Shown here piece by piece: positions 1-8,341 of a DNA stretch of 64,000 nt. Under the pieces are notes generated by a model. That model had not been told where the DNA came from. It did not search any database and saw only the letters and a list, made by a program, of their open reading frames with translations. Source of the stretch: Cellulomonas sp. Y8. Lineage in GTDB: Bacteria > Actinomycetota > Actinomycetes > Actinomycetales > Cellulomonadaceae. Each line of letters begins with the position of its first letter. The first letter of the stretch is position 1. The translations under genes and the position numbers were made by a program. The stretch covers positions 2,852,001 to 2,916,000 of the forward strand of contig NZ_CP041203.1 of the NCBI RefSeq assembly GCF_008033115.1, given 5' to 3'.

Positions 1-1707
1 GACAAGGGTCGGGCGACCCGGTCGCTCGCCCCCTTCGGCTGGGGCGACGGCGGCGGCGGGCCGACGCGCGAGATGCTGGCCCGCGCCCGGCGCACCGCGG
101 ACCTCGAGGGGTCGCCGCGGGTCGCCGTCGAGGCGCCGACCGCGTTCTTCGAGGCCGCGGAGGCGGAGTACCCGGACGCCCCCGTCTGGGTCGGCGAGCT
201 GTACCTGGAGCTGCACCGGGGCACGTTCACCTCGCAGGTCGCGACCAAGCAGGGAAACCGCCGGGGCGAGCACCTGCTGTTCGAGGCCGAGCTGTGGTCC
301 GCCACCGCCGCGGCCCGCGGGCTGGTCGACTACCCGTACGAGGAGCTGGACGCGATCTGGAAGCAGCACCTGCTGCTGCAGTTCCACGACATCCTGCCGG
401 GCACCTCGATCGGGTGGGTGCACCGGGAGGCGGCGGAGCAGTACGCGGCGATGCGGGACCGGCTGACGGCACTGGTGGACCGGGCGACCGGCGCGCTGGC
501 GGCCGCGGCGGGGGCGGGCGACGCGCTCGCGTTCAACGCCGCGCCGCACGACCGCGCGGGCGTGCCCGCCCTCGGCGCCGGCCCCGCGGTCGAGCGGGGC
601 GCCGTCGCGGTGGCGCCCGTGCCCGGCGGCGGCACCGTGCTCGACAACGGGCTGCTGCGGGTCGAGGTCGACGCCGACGGCCTGGTCGCGGGCCTGCGGG
701 ACCTGGTCGCGGACCGCGAGGTGCTGCCGCCCGGCGCCCGAGCCAACCTGCTCCAGGTGCACCCGGACTTCCCGGTGATGTGGGACGCGTGGGACGTCGA
801 CCGGTACTACCGGAACGTCGTCGAGGACCTGACGACGGCCGACGCGGTGGAGGTGCTCGACGGGCCGGACACGGCGACCGTGCGGGTGCGGCGGTCGTTC
901 GGCGCCTCGACCGTCGTGCAGGACGTCACCCTGCGGTCGGGCGCGCGGCGGGTCGACCTGCGCACCGAGGTCGACTGGCAGGAGCGGGAGCGGCTGCTGA
1001 AGGTCGCCGTGCCGCTGGACGTGCACGCGCTCGACGCGGCGTTCGAGACCCAGTTCGGCCACCACCGCCGTGCGGTGCACGAGAACACCTCGTGGGACGC
1101 GATGCGGTTCGAGGTGGTCGCGCACCGGTTCGTGCACGTCGCGGAGCCGGGGTACGGCGTCGCGGTCGTCAACCGCGACACCTACGGCCACGACGTGCGG
1201 CGCGAGGCCCGGGACGGGGGCGGCACGACGACGACGGTCCGGCTGTCGCTCGTGCGGGGGCCTCAGTTCCCGCAGCCGGACACCGACCGGGGCCGGCACG
1301 AGTTCGCGTACGCGATCGCGCCGGGCGCCGAGGTCCGGGACGCGGTGCGCGAGGGGTGGGGGCTCAGCCTGCCGCTGCGCCCGGCGCCGGGCGCGGCTTC
1401 CGTCACCGCGGGGGCCGAGGGCGTGGTCGAGCCGCTGGCGCGCGTGGCGGAGGGGTCCGCCGTCCTGTCCGCGGTGAAGCTGGCCGACGACCGCTCCGGC
1501 GACGTGGTCGTCCGGCTCTACGAGGCCGAGGGGCGCCGCGGGGGCGCCCGGCTGGCGCTGCCGGCGGGCGTGGTCCGGGAGTGCGACCTGCTGGAGCGGC
1601 CGCTCGGCGAGCCGGCGGCGCTGCTGGGGCGGGACGGGACGGCCGGGCCGCTCGCCCTCGCGCTGCGGCCGTTCCAGGTCGTCACGTTGCGGGTGGCGGC
1701 GCCGTGA
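1..1707 (+). CDS. Alpha-mannosidase GH38, C-terminal part (5' end outside window)
   Basis: The frame is open from base 1, so the gene starts upstream; 568 residues are visible. The first residues include PFGWGDGGGGPTREML, a signature found in GH38 alpha-mannosidases just after the catalytic domain core. Further on are the helical stretch with FHDILPGTSIGWVH and the long beta-sandwich tail typical of the family. The enzyme hydrolyses terminal alpha-mannosides with retention and a bound zinc ion; the catalytic Asp lies in the part not shown. No signal peptide can be judged. The stop overlaps the GTG of the next gene by 4 nt (GTGA), so it is the first visible gene of a three-gene mannoside operon. 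The family is secure, the exact linkage is not. Confidence 0.9.
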   Translation, partial: DKGRATRSLAPFGWGDGGGGPTREMLARARRTADLEGSPRVAVEAPTAFFEAAEAEYPDAPVWVGELYLELHRGTFTSQVATKQGNRRGEHLLFEAELWSATAAARGLVDYPYEELDAIWKQHLLLQFHDILPGTSIGWVHREAAEQYAAMRDRLTALVDRATGALAAAAGAGDALAFNAAPHDRAGVPALGAGPAVERGAVAVAPVPGGGTVLDNGLLRVEVDADGLVAGLRDLVADREVLPPGARANLLQVHPDFPVMWDAWDVDRYYRNVVEDLTTADAVEVLDGPDTATVRVRRSFGASTVVQDVTLRSGARRVDLRTEVDWQERERLLKVAVPLDVHALDAAFETQFGHHRRAVHENTSWDAMRFEVVAHRFVHVAEPGYGVAVVNRDTYGHDVRREARDGGGTTTTVRLSLVRGPQFPQPDTDRGRHEFAYAIAPGAEVRDAVREGWGLSLPLRPAPGAASVTAGAEGVVEPLARVAEGSAVLSAVKLADDRSGDVVVRLYEAEGRRGGARLALPAGVVRECDLLERPLGEPAALLGRDGTAGPLALALRPFQVVTLRVAAP

Positions 1708-2939
1708 CGGCGGGGAGCGCCGGCGCCGGGGGCCTGCGGTTCGGCGCGAACTACACCCCGAGCCGCGGCTGGTTCCACTCCTGGCACGACCTCGACCTGG
1801 ACGAGGTGCGGCGGGACCTGGACTCGATCGCCGCGCTGGGCCTGGACCACGTCCGGGTGCTCCCGCTGTGGGAGGTCCTGCAGCCGAACCGGACGATGAT
1901 CCGGGCGCGCGCGGTCGCCGACGTGGTCGCGGTCGTCGACGCGGCCGCCGCCGCGGGCCTCGACGCGAGCGTGGACGTGCTGCAGGGGCACCTGTCGTCG
2001 TACGACTTCCTGCCGGCCTGGCTGCTGTCCTGGCACCGGCGCGGGCTGTTCACGGACCCCGACGTGGTCGACGCGCAGGAACGGCTGGTCCGGGCGCTCG
2101 GCGGCGCGCTGGCCGGGCACCCGGCGTTCCTCGGGCTGACCGTCGGGAACGAGACGAACCAGTTCGCCAAGCGACGGCACCCCGATCCGCAGCCGCTCGA
2201 CCCCGCGACCGCCGGGGCGTGGCTCGGCCGGCTGCTCGCCGCCGCCGCGGGCTCCGCGCCCGGCCGGATGCACGCGCACTCGTTCGACGACGACGTGTGG
2301 TTCGTGGACGACAGCGCGGTGACGCCCGCGCACGCCGTCGGGATCGGCGACGTCACCACCGTGCACTCCTGGGTGTTCACCGGGGTCGCCGCGCACTACC
2401 CGCCCGAGCACCCCGCGCACGACTGGTTCGCGCGGTACCTCCTGGAGCTCGCCGCCGCCTGGGGCCCGCCCGGTCGCGCGACCTGGCTCCAGGAGGTGGG
2501 GGCGCCCCTGCCGCACCTCGGGGCGGACCGGATCGCCGGGTTCGCCGAGCAGACCGTGCGGCGCGCCGCGGAGCACGACATGCTGTGGGGCGTGACGTGG
2601 TGGTGCTCGCACGACGTGGACCGGTCGCTCGCCGACTTCCCCGAGCTGGAGTACACCCTGGGCCTGCTCGACGCCGAGCGCCGGGTGAAGCCCCTCGGGC
2701 GGGCGGTCGCCGAGACCGTCGCGGGGCTGCGGGAGTCCGGGGTCCCGGCCGCGGCGCGCGCCCCCGCGGCGCGCGACGTGCTGACGGTGCCGAGCGTGGA
2801 CGGCCTCGTGCGCCGCTCGGACACGGCACCGGGGTCGCCGTTCTTCGCGGCGTGGCTGGACGGTGCGGTCGCCGGGGTGCCGCCGCGGATCGCGGTGCCC
2901 GAGGGGGCCGTCGCGGTGGTCGAGGAAGGGCCGGCGTGA
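1704..2939 (+). CDS. GH5-like glycoside hydrolase (cellulase-superfamily TIM barrel)
   Basis: A protein of 411 aa. The GTG start at 1704 overlaps the upstream TGA, and the downstream gene overlaps in the same way, so the three genes are probably translationally coupled. It begins near residue 11 with FGANYTPSRGWFHSW and keeps clan GH-A landmarks: the acid/base Glu in TVGNETNQ (about residue 150), a His-Ser-Trp strand near 221 and the probable nucleophile in WLQEVGAP (about residue 264). No signal peptide is visible, so it is probably cytoplasmic and acts on imported oligosaccharides. Its neighbours (GH38, GH92) point to mannosidic substrates such as beta-mannosides or an N-glycan core. That specificity is inference, and the subfamily is not assigned. 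Confidence 0.8.
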   Translation: MTAGSAGAGGLRFGANYTPSRGWFHSWHDLDLDEVRRDLDSIAALGLDHVRVLPLWEVLQPNRTMIRARAVADVVAVVDAAAAAGLDASVDVLQGHLSSYDFLPAWLLSWHRRGLFTDPDVVDAQERLVRALGGALAGHPAFLGLTVGNETNQFAKRRHPDPQPLDPATAGAWLGRLLAAAAGSAPGRMHAHSFDDDVWFVDDSAVTPAHAVGIGDVTTVHSWVFTGVAAHYPPEHPAHDWFARYLLELAAAWGPPGRATWLQEVGAPLPHLGADRIAGFAEQTVRRAAEHDMLWGVTWWCSHDVDRSLADFPELEYTLGLLDAERRVKPLGRAVAETVAGLRESGVPAAARAPAARDVLTVPSVDGLVRRSDTAPGSPFFAAWLDGAVAGVPPRIAVPEGAVAVVEEGPA

Positions 2940-5900
2940 CGGCGCGGACCGGGCTCGGGCCGGACCGTCCGGCCGCGCCGTGCGGCGACGCCGGGCACGG
3001 GTACGCGCTGGCGCGGGTGGACGCGGGGACGGACTTCGCCGCCGGGGACCCGCTGCCCGCAGACGAGGTCGTGCCCGGCGATGGGCTCCGCGTCGAGATC
3101 GGGCCGGGCCCGGCGCACGTCCCCGCGGGCCGGCCCGGCGTCGGCCTCACGGGGACCCGGGCGCTCCGGGTCGGCGTCGACGGCGGCGGGACCGCCGAGG
3201 CGCCGCGCCGGCGGGTGCTGCTCGACGGGCTCGACGTCGAGGTCGAGGCAGGCACCGAGCTGCGCTGGGCGGTCTGCCCCGTGCTCGACGCCGACCTCTC
3301 CTACCGGTCCACCGCCGTCGCCGTCGCCGCGCAGCTGGACGACGGGACCTGGTCCGACGTGCACCCGCTCACCGACCAGCACGGCGCTCCTGCGTCGGCG
3401 GGCGGTCAGGGGAGCGCCCGGATCCTGCTCCCGGACCACTGGAACCTGGTCCGCGTCGCGCTCGGTGCGCTCGCCGGACGGCGGGTCCGGGCGCTCGCGG
3501 TCACGGTGGCCGCGCACGGCCACGGTGCCGGCCCGGCCGAGGCGTGGCTCGACCACGTCGCCCTGGGCGTCCGGGCCGAGCCGGCGCGGCGCGGCCTCGT
3601 CGACGAGGTGGACACCCGGCGGGGCTCGCACTCCAGCGGCGCCTACTCGCGGGGCAACACCTTCCCGGCGACCTCGGTCCCGAACGGCTTCGTCTCCTGG
3701 ACCCCGCTGACCGACGGCGCCACCGACCGGTGGCTCTACTCGTGGGCCGGGCACAACGGTCCCGACAACCGACCGCGCCTGCACGGCGTCGCGGTGTCGC
3801 ACCAGCCGAGCCCCTGGATGGGCGACCGGAACCAGGTCGCGTTCCACCCGGTGGCCGGCGACCGGGAGCCGGACGCGTCGCTCCCCGCCCGGGCGGCGGC
3901 CTTCGACCACGACGACGAGCTCGCCCGCCCGCACCACTACGGCGTCGCGCTGGACGGCGGGCTCCGGGCGGACGTGACGCCGACCGACCACGGCGGCGTC
4001 CTGCGGTTCGCCTTCCCGCCCGGGTCGACGACGGGGCACGTGCTCCTCGACGCGGTGAGCACCGAGGGCGCCGGACCGGACGGGCCGCTCGACGTGGCGG
4101 TCGACCCGGACGGCGCCCTCACCGGCTGGGTCGAGACCGGCAGCGGGCTGTCCGTGGGCCGCAGCCGGATGTACGTCGTCGGCCGGTTCTCGCGCGCCCC
4201 GCGCACGGTGCGCCCGGCCGCGGGCGACCGGCCGCGCGCGCGGGCGGCGACGTTCGACCTCGGCGACGACCCCGTGGTGGAGCTCCGCGTGGCCACGTCG
4301 TTCATCGGCCTCGACCAGGCCTGGCACACGTGGGGGCTCGAGCTGGCCGACCGGACGTTCGCCGAGGTCGAGGAGGAGGCGCGGGCGGCGTGGGAGCGGC
4401 GGCTCGCGGTCGTGGAGGTCGAGGGTGCGACCGAGGCGCAGCGCGCGACGCTGTACGGCGGCCTGTACCGGCTCAACCTCTACCCGTCGTCGCAGTGGGA
4501 GGACGCGGGCCGACCCGGCGCGCCGGACCCGTGGCACGCGTCGCCGGTCGCCGTGCCCGCCGGGTCGTCGACCGCCGAGCACACCGGCGCCGCCGTCCTG
4601 CCCGGCCGGGTGTACGTCGACCACGGCTTCTGGGACACCTACCGCACCTGCTGGCCGGCGTACGCGCTGCTGCACCCGGAGATCGCGGCCGAGCTGGCCG
4701 ACGGGTTCGTGCAGCAGCACCGGGAGGGCGGCTGGGTCGCCCGCTGGTCGTCCCCGGGGTACGCGGACCTGATGACCGGCACCTCCTCGGACGTCGCGTT
4801 CGCCGACCTGCACGCGCGCGGCGTCGGCCTGCGCGACCCGCTCGGCACCTACGACGCCGGGCTGCGGAACGCCACCGCGCTGCCCACCGGACCCGGGGTC
4901 GGCCGCAAGGGTCAGGCGCACGCGCTGGTGCACGGGTACGTGCCGGGCGACGTCGAGGAGAGCGTCTCCTGGCACCTGGAGGGCTGCGTGAACGACGCGG
5001 CGCTCGCGGGCATGGCGCGCCGCCTCGCCGAGGACCCGCGCACGCCTGCCGTTCGCCGTCGCGCGCTCGCCGACGAGGCGGCGTACCTCGCGCAGCGCGG
5101 CGCGGGCTACGTCCACCTGCTCGACCCGGCCACCGGCTTCTTCCGCGCTCGGGACCGGTCCGGGGCGTTCGCCGACCCGGCCGGCTTCGACCCCCGGGAC
5201 TGGGGCGGCGACTACACCGAGTCCGACGCGTGGAACTTCGCGTTCCACGCCCCGCACGACCCGGCGGGCCTCGCGGCGGCGCACGGCGGCCCCGACGGGC
5301 TCGCCGCCGTGCTGGACCGGTTCTTCGCGACCCCCGAGCGCGCGGACCGCCCCGGGGGCTACGGTCAGACGATCCACGAGATGGTGGAGGCGCGCGACGT
5401 CCGGCTGGGGCAGCTCGGGCAGAGCAACCAGGTCTCGCACCACATCCCCTACGTGTGGCTCGCGGCGGGTCGGCCGGACCGGACGCAGGAGGTGGTGCGG
5501 GAGGTCCTGGACCGGCTGTGGACCGGCAGCGAGATCGGGCAGGGCTACCACGGCGACGAGGACAACGGCGAGATGTCCGCCTGGTACGTGCTGTCCGCGC
5601 TCGGGCTGTATCCGCTGCAGGCCGGCACCGACCGGTGGGCGATCGGGACGCCCCTGTTCCGCCGGGCCGTCGTGCACCACCCGTCGGGCGACCTCGTGGT
5701 CGAGGCACCGGACGCCGGGCGGCAGACCCCGTACGTGCACGGCCTGACGGTCGGGGGCCGGGCGGTGACGGAGCCGTGGGTCGCGCACGGCGACCTGCTC
5801 GGCGGGACGACCCTGCGGTTCACGACCGGTCCGGAGCCGACGCGCTGGGGTGCGGGGTGGCCCGGCGCCACCCGGGTGCCCGCGCCGTGGCGCGATGCGA

Positions 5901-6367
5901 CGGCGCCGGCCGACGGCGGGGGGCCGTGGCGTGGTGCGGGTGGGGCGGTCCCCGGGCTGAGCGACGACGACCTCGGGTCGGCGGTCGACCTGGCCGCGGT
6001 GCTGGACGGGGAGGGTGCGCTGACGTGGTCGCCGGGGACCCCGGAGCAGGGGGACCCCCCGACCCCCGGGACCGGGCCGTCCGGGGTCTCCGCTGCCGCG
6101 AGCGGCGCGCCGCTGGTCGCCTACACGCTGACATCGGCGGCCGACGGCGCCCTCGCGCCGACGGCGTGGCGGCTGGAGGCCCGCGACGCGTCGTCCGGCA
6201 CGTGGCGCGTGCTCGACGAGCGCACCGGGGAGGAGTTCCCGTGGCCGGGACAGCTCCGCCCGTTCGTGCTCGACTCCCCGACGCCGCTCGGCGAGGTCCG
6301 CCTGGTCGTCGTCGGACCGCCGGGCCACCTGGCCCAGCTGGAGCTCCTGGTGGCTCCGCACCGCTGA
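2936..6367 (+). CDS. GH92 family alpha-mannosidase
   Basis: A protein of 1143 aa, starting at the GTG that overlaps the preceding stop. The first ~215 residues form a beta-sandwich-like region. The GH92 module then begins around VDTRRGSHSSGAYSRGNTFPATSVPNGF. Family signatures include HGFWDTYRTCWPAY, GDYTESDAWNFAFHAPHD and YHGDEDNGEMSAWYVLSALG, which carry the calcium-coordinating and general acid/base residues of these inverting alpha-mannosidases. A C-terminal discoidin-like tail follows. With GH38 it would trim alpha-1,2/1,3/1,6-mannose from N-glycans or yeast mannan. No classical signal peptide is seen, which is unusual because many GH92 enzymes are secreted. Confidence 0.92.
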   Translation: MTARTGLGPDRPAAPCGDAGHGYALARVDAGTDFAAGDPLPADEVVPGDGLRVEIGPGPAHVPAGRPGVGLTGTRALRVGVDGGGTAEAPRRRVLLDGLDVEVEAGTELRWAVCPVLDADLSYRSTAVAVAAQLDDGTWSDVHPLTDQHGAPASAGGQGSARILLPDHWNLVRVALGALAGRRVRALAVTVAAHGHGAGPAEAWLDHVALGVRAEPARRGLVDEVDTRRGSHSSGAYSRGNTFPATSVPNGFVSWTPLTDGATDRWLYSWAGHNGPDNRPRLHGVAVSHQPSPWMGDRNQVAFHPVAGDREPDASLPARAAAFDHDDELARPHHYGVALDGGLRADVTPTDHGGVLRFAFPPGSTTGHVLLDAVSTEGAGPDGPLDVAVDPDGALTGWVETGSGLSVGRSRMYVVGRFSRAPRTVRPAAGDRPRARAATFDLGDDPVVELRVATSFIGLDQAWHTWGLELADRTFAEVEEEARAAWERRLAVVEVEGATEAQRATLYGGLYRLNLYPSSQWEDAGRPGAPDPWHASPVAVPAGSSTAEHTGAAVLPGRVYVDHGFWDTYRTCWPAYALLHPEIAAELADGFVQQHREGGWVARWSSPGYADLMTGTSSDVAFADLHARGVGLRDPLGTYDAGLRNATALPTGPGVGRKGQAHALVHGYVPGDVEESVSWHLEGCVNDAALAGMARRLAEDPRTPAVRRRALADEAAYLAQRGAGYVHLLDPATGFFRARDRSGAFADPAGFDPRDWGGDYTESDAWNFAFHAPHDPAGLAAAHGGPDGLAAVLDRFFATPERADRPGGYGQTIHEMVEARDVRLGQLGQSNQVSHHIPYVWLAAGRPDRTQEVVREVLDRLWTGSEIGQGYHGDEDNGEMSAWYVLSALGLYPLQAGTDRWAIGTPLFRRAVVHHPSGDLVVEAPDAGRQTPYVHGLTVGGRAVTEPWVAHGDLLGGTTLRFTTGPEPTRWGAGWPGATRVPAPWRDATAPADGGGPWRGAGGAVPGLSDDDLGSAVDLAAVLDGEGALTWSPGTPEQGDPPTPGTGPSGVSAAASGAPLVAYTLTSAADGALAPTAWRLEARDASSGTWRVLDERTGEEFPWPGQLRPFVLDSPTPLGEVRLVVVGPPGHLAQLELLVAPHR

Positions 6368-6401
6368 CCCGACCGGGCCTGGCGGCCGCGGCGAGTCCGC
6401 C

Positions 6402-6513
6402 GCCACGCCTGCGGGCGCCGAGATCGGTGCCACGCCTGCGGGCGCCGAGATCGGTGCCTTCGCTCGAGATCGGTGCGTGCAACCACCGATCTCGGGGAGA
6501 AGCACCGATCTCG
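6402..6513. repeat. Iterated CGAGATCGGTGC word cluster after the mannosidase operon
   Basis: Two tandem copies of a 27-bp unit start at 6402 and 6429. The word CGAGATCGGTGC occurs at 6419-6430, 6446-6457 and 6465-6476. Its reverse complement occurs at about 6484-6494 and 6502-6513. The forward and reverse copies can fold into alternative hairpins. The cluster lies between convergent genes (GH92 and the remnant at 6548), so a bidirectional terminator is the simplest reading. There is no T-run. Confidence 0.7.
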
Positions 6514-6547
6514 GCGAGGTCCGGCCGAGATCCGCGGGATCCGGCCG

Positions 6548-7218
6548 TCAGGCCGTTTCGGGGCGGCGGGCTCGGCGCAGGAGTGTCGTCCCCGCGGCGA
6601 TCAGCGCGGCGGCGGCGCCGAGCCACGCACCCGCCGGGATGCCCGTGCGCGCGAGCCGACCGGCCGGGTCGGCGCCCGAGGCGGCGGGGCCGTCGCCGGG
6701 CGCGACGCCGGCACCGGCGGCCTCGCCGCCCGGGTCGAGCACGCCGTCACCCGGTCCGGGGACGCTGTCGCCCGGGTCGGGGTCCGGCACCGGGGCGGCG
6801 TACACGGTGTACGCGGCGCGCGCCGCGCCCCCGGCTCCGGTCGCGGTCACCGTGTACGCACCGGGCACGGCGTCGGCCGGGACCCCGTACCCGAGCCGGA
6901 ACGCCCCGTCCGGGTCGGCGGTCACCGTCGCGAGGTCCGCCGGCGTGCCGTCGGACCCCGTGGCCTCCGCCCTCGTGCCGTCCGCCGCCGTACCGTCGGC
7001 AGCCGTGCCGTCGGCCGCCGTGCCACCCGCCCCGGCCCGGTCACCGTCAGCGCGACCTCCTCGCCGGGCACGAACCCCCGGCCCATAACGGCCTGCGCAC
7101 CGCCCGGCGCGACGGTCCCGTGCTCGACGGCGATCGTCCCGGGCTCGACCGCCGCCGGCGCGCGGAGCACGTCGCGCACGTGCGAGAACCACGTCTCGCG
7201 TCCGCCGCCGCGGCACAA
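6548..7218 (-). pseudogene. Truncated, frameshifted remnant of a cell-wall-anchored protein
   Basis: Two overlapping frames together make one C-terminal fragment. The upstream part (from a TTG at 7218) reads RETWFSHVRDVL and an Ig-like segment with APGGAQAVMGRGFVPGEEVALTV. The continuation lies in another frame (TADPDGAFRLGYGVP, then GAYTVTATGAGG). One base seems to be missing in the G-rich run near 7035-7045. The end has a sorting-type tail: a proline/aspartate-rich linker, LARTG, a hydrophobic segment and an Arg-rich terminus. No N-terminal signal peptide or catalytic domain remains, and the fragment begins only 19 nt after the LacI stop. The 5' part of a larger secreted protein was therefore lost. 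A 15-bp repeat near 6970-7020 encodes a repeated AADGT motif. The parent family is not identified. Confidence 0.6.
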
Positions 7219-7236
7219 GAGACCGATGAGTCGCGC

Positions 7237-8280
7237 TCAGCGGGGTGCCGCGGTGCTCGCCCGCGGCGTGAGCACCGGGCCGGGCGCGACCACCACTGGC
7301 GGGACCTCCCGGCCGGCGACGACGTCCAGCAGCGTGTCGGCGACCAGCATCCCGAGGGCGTGGGTGTCCCGGCTCAGCGCCGTGAGCGCCGGGTGCACGA
7401 GGCGGGCCAGCTCGGAGTCGTCGAACGACACGACCGACAGGTCGTCCGGCACCCGCACCCCGAGCGTCGACGCGACGCCGAGGCCGGCCAGCGCGGCGAC
7501 GTCGGAGTCGTAGACGATCGCCGTCGGCGGCTCGGGGCGGTCCAGCAGCAGTCGGGTCGCGGCCGCGCTGGCGCGCTCCGAGTAGTCGGTGTCCTCGTGG
7601 TCGACCGTGATCCCGAGCCGGCCCGAGGCGTCGTGCAGGGCGGCGACCCGCCGGACCGAGTGCTCGTACGCCGGGATGCCGCCGACGTGCCCGATCCGCC
7701 GGTGGCCGAGGCCGGCGAGGTGCTCGGCGATCTGCGCCATCGCCGCGTAGTCGTCGACCCACACCGCGGGGAGCGGCCCGGGCTCGCCGGTCCCGCCGAG
7801 CACGACGGCGGGGACACCGAGGCCGCGGACTGCCTCGGGCCGGGGGTCGCCCTGCTCCAGGTCCACCAGCACGAGGCCGTCGACCCGCTGCTCCGCGGCC
7901 CACCGGTGGTACACCTCGAGCTCCGCGGCGACGTCCTCGACGACGAGCTGGTGCAGCGCCACCACGTGCGTCGACAGCCGGGCCTGCAGACCCGAGGTCA
8001 GCTGGGCGAAGAACGGCTCGATGCCGAGCGTGCGCGCCGGCCGGGCGACGACGAGGCCGACGGTGTCGGACCGCATCCCGGTCAGCGCGCGGGCCGCGAT
8101 GCTCGGGCGCCAGTTCAGCTCGGCGACGGCGTCGAGGATGCGCTGCCGGGTCTCGTCGCTGAGGCCGGGGCGGTCGTTCAGGGCGAACGACACCGCGGTG
8201 GGGGAGACCCCGGCGTGCCGGGCGATGTCGGCGATCGTCGTCCGGGCAGGCCGGGTGCTCGGGCGCCGCGTCCTGGCCAT
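7237..8280 (-). CDS. LacI-family transcriptional regulator
   Basis: A protein of 347 aa. The ATG at 8280 follows a GGGAGG ribosome site; upstream in-frame codons have no family resemblance. The N-terminal helix-turn-helix reads TTIADIARHAGVSPTAVSFALN, with the hinge helix near RPSIAARAL. A periplasmic-binding-protein-like effector domain fills the rest (about residues 65-340). LacI proteins repress sugar operons and release DNA on binding a sugar. It lies next to the mannosidase operon, which makes that operon the likely target, but no operator shared with the operon promoter can be seen because the promoter is outside the window. Confidence 0.9.
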   Translation of the reverse strand: MARTRRPSTRPARTTIADIARHAGVSPTAVSFALNDRPGLSDETRQRILDAVAELNWRPSIAARALTGMRSDTVGLVVARPARTLGIEPFFAQLTSGLQARLSTHVVALHQLVVEDVAAELEVYHRWAAEQRVDGLVLVDLEQGDPRPEAVRGLGVPAVVLGGTGEPGPLPAVWVDDYAAMAQIAEHLAGLGHRRIGHVGGIPAYEHSVRRVAALHDASGRLGITVDHEDTDYSERASAAATRLLLDRPEPPTAIVYDSDVAALAGLGVASTLGVRVPDDLSVVSFDDSELARLVHPALTALSRDTHALGMLVADTLLDVVAGREVPPVVVAPGPVLTPRASTAAPR

Positions 8281-8341
8281 CGGTGGTCCTCCCGCCGCAG
8301 TGGTGCTGTCTGCGGACTCTAGGGGGCGGCCGGCGGGACCG

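Noticed and set aside
2396..6505. Very long open frame on the strand opposite GH92
   Set aside because: It is a shadow of strong third-position GC bias; the residues are Arg/Pro/Gly-rich with no domain, and the plus-strand frame is a clear GH92.
6402..6513. CRISPR array
   Set aside because: The repeated words are 12 bp, spaced irregularly and partly inverted, without unique spacers of constant length or cas genes.
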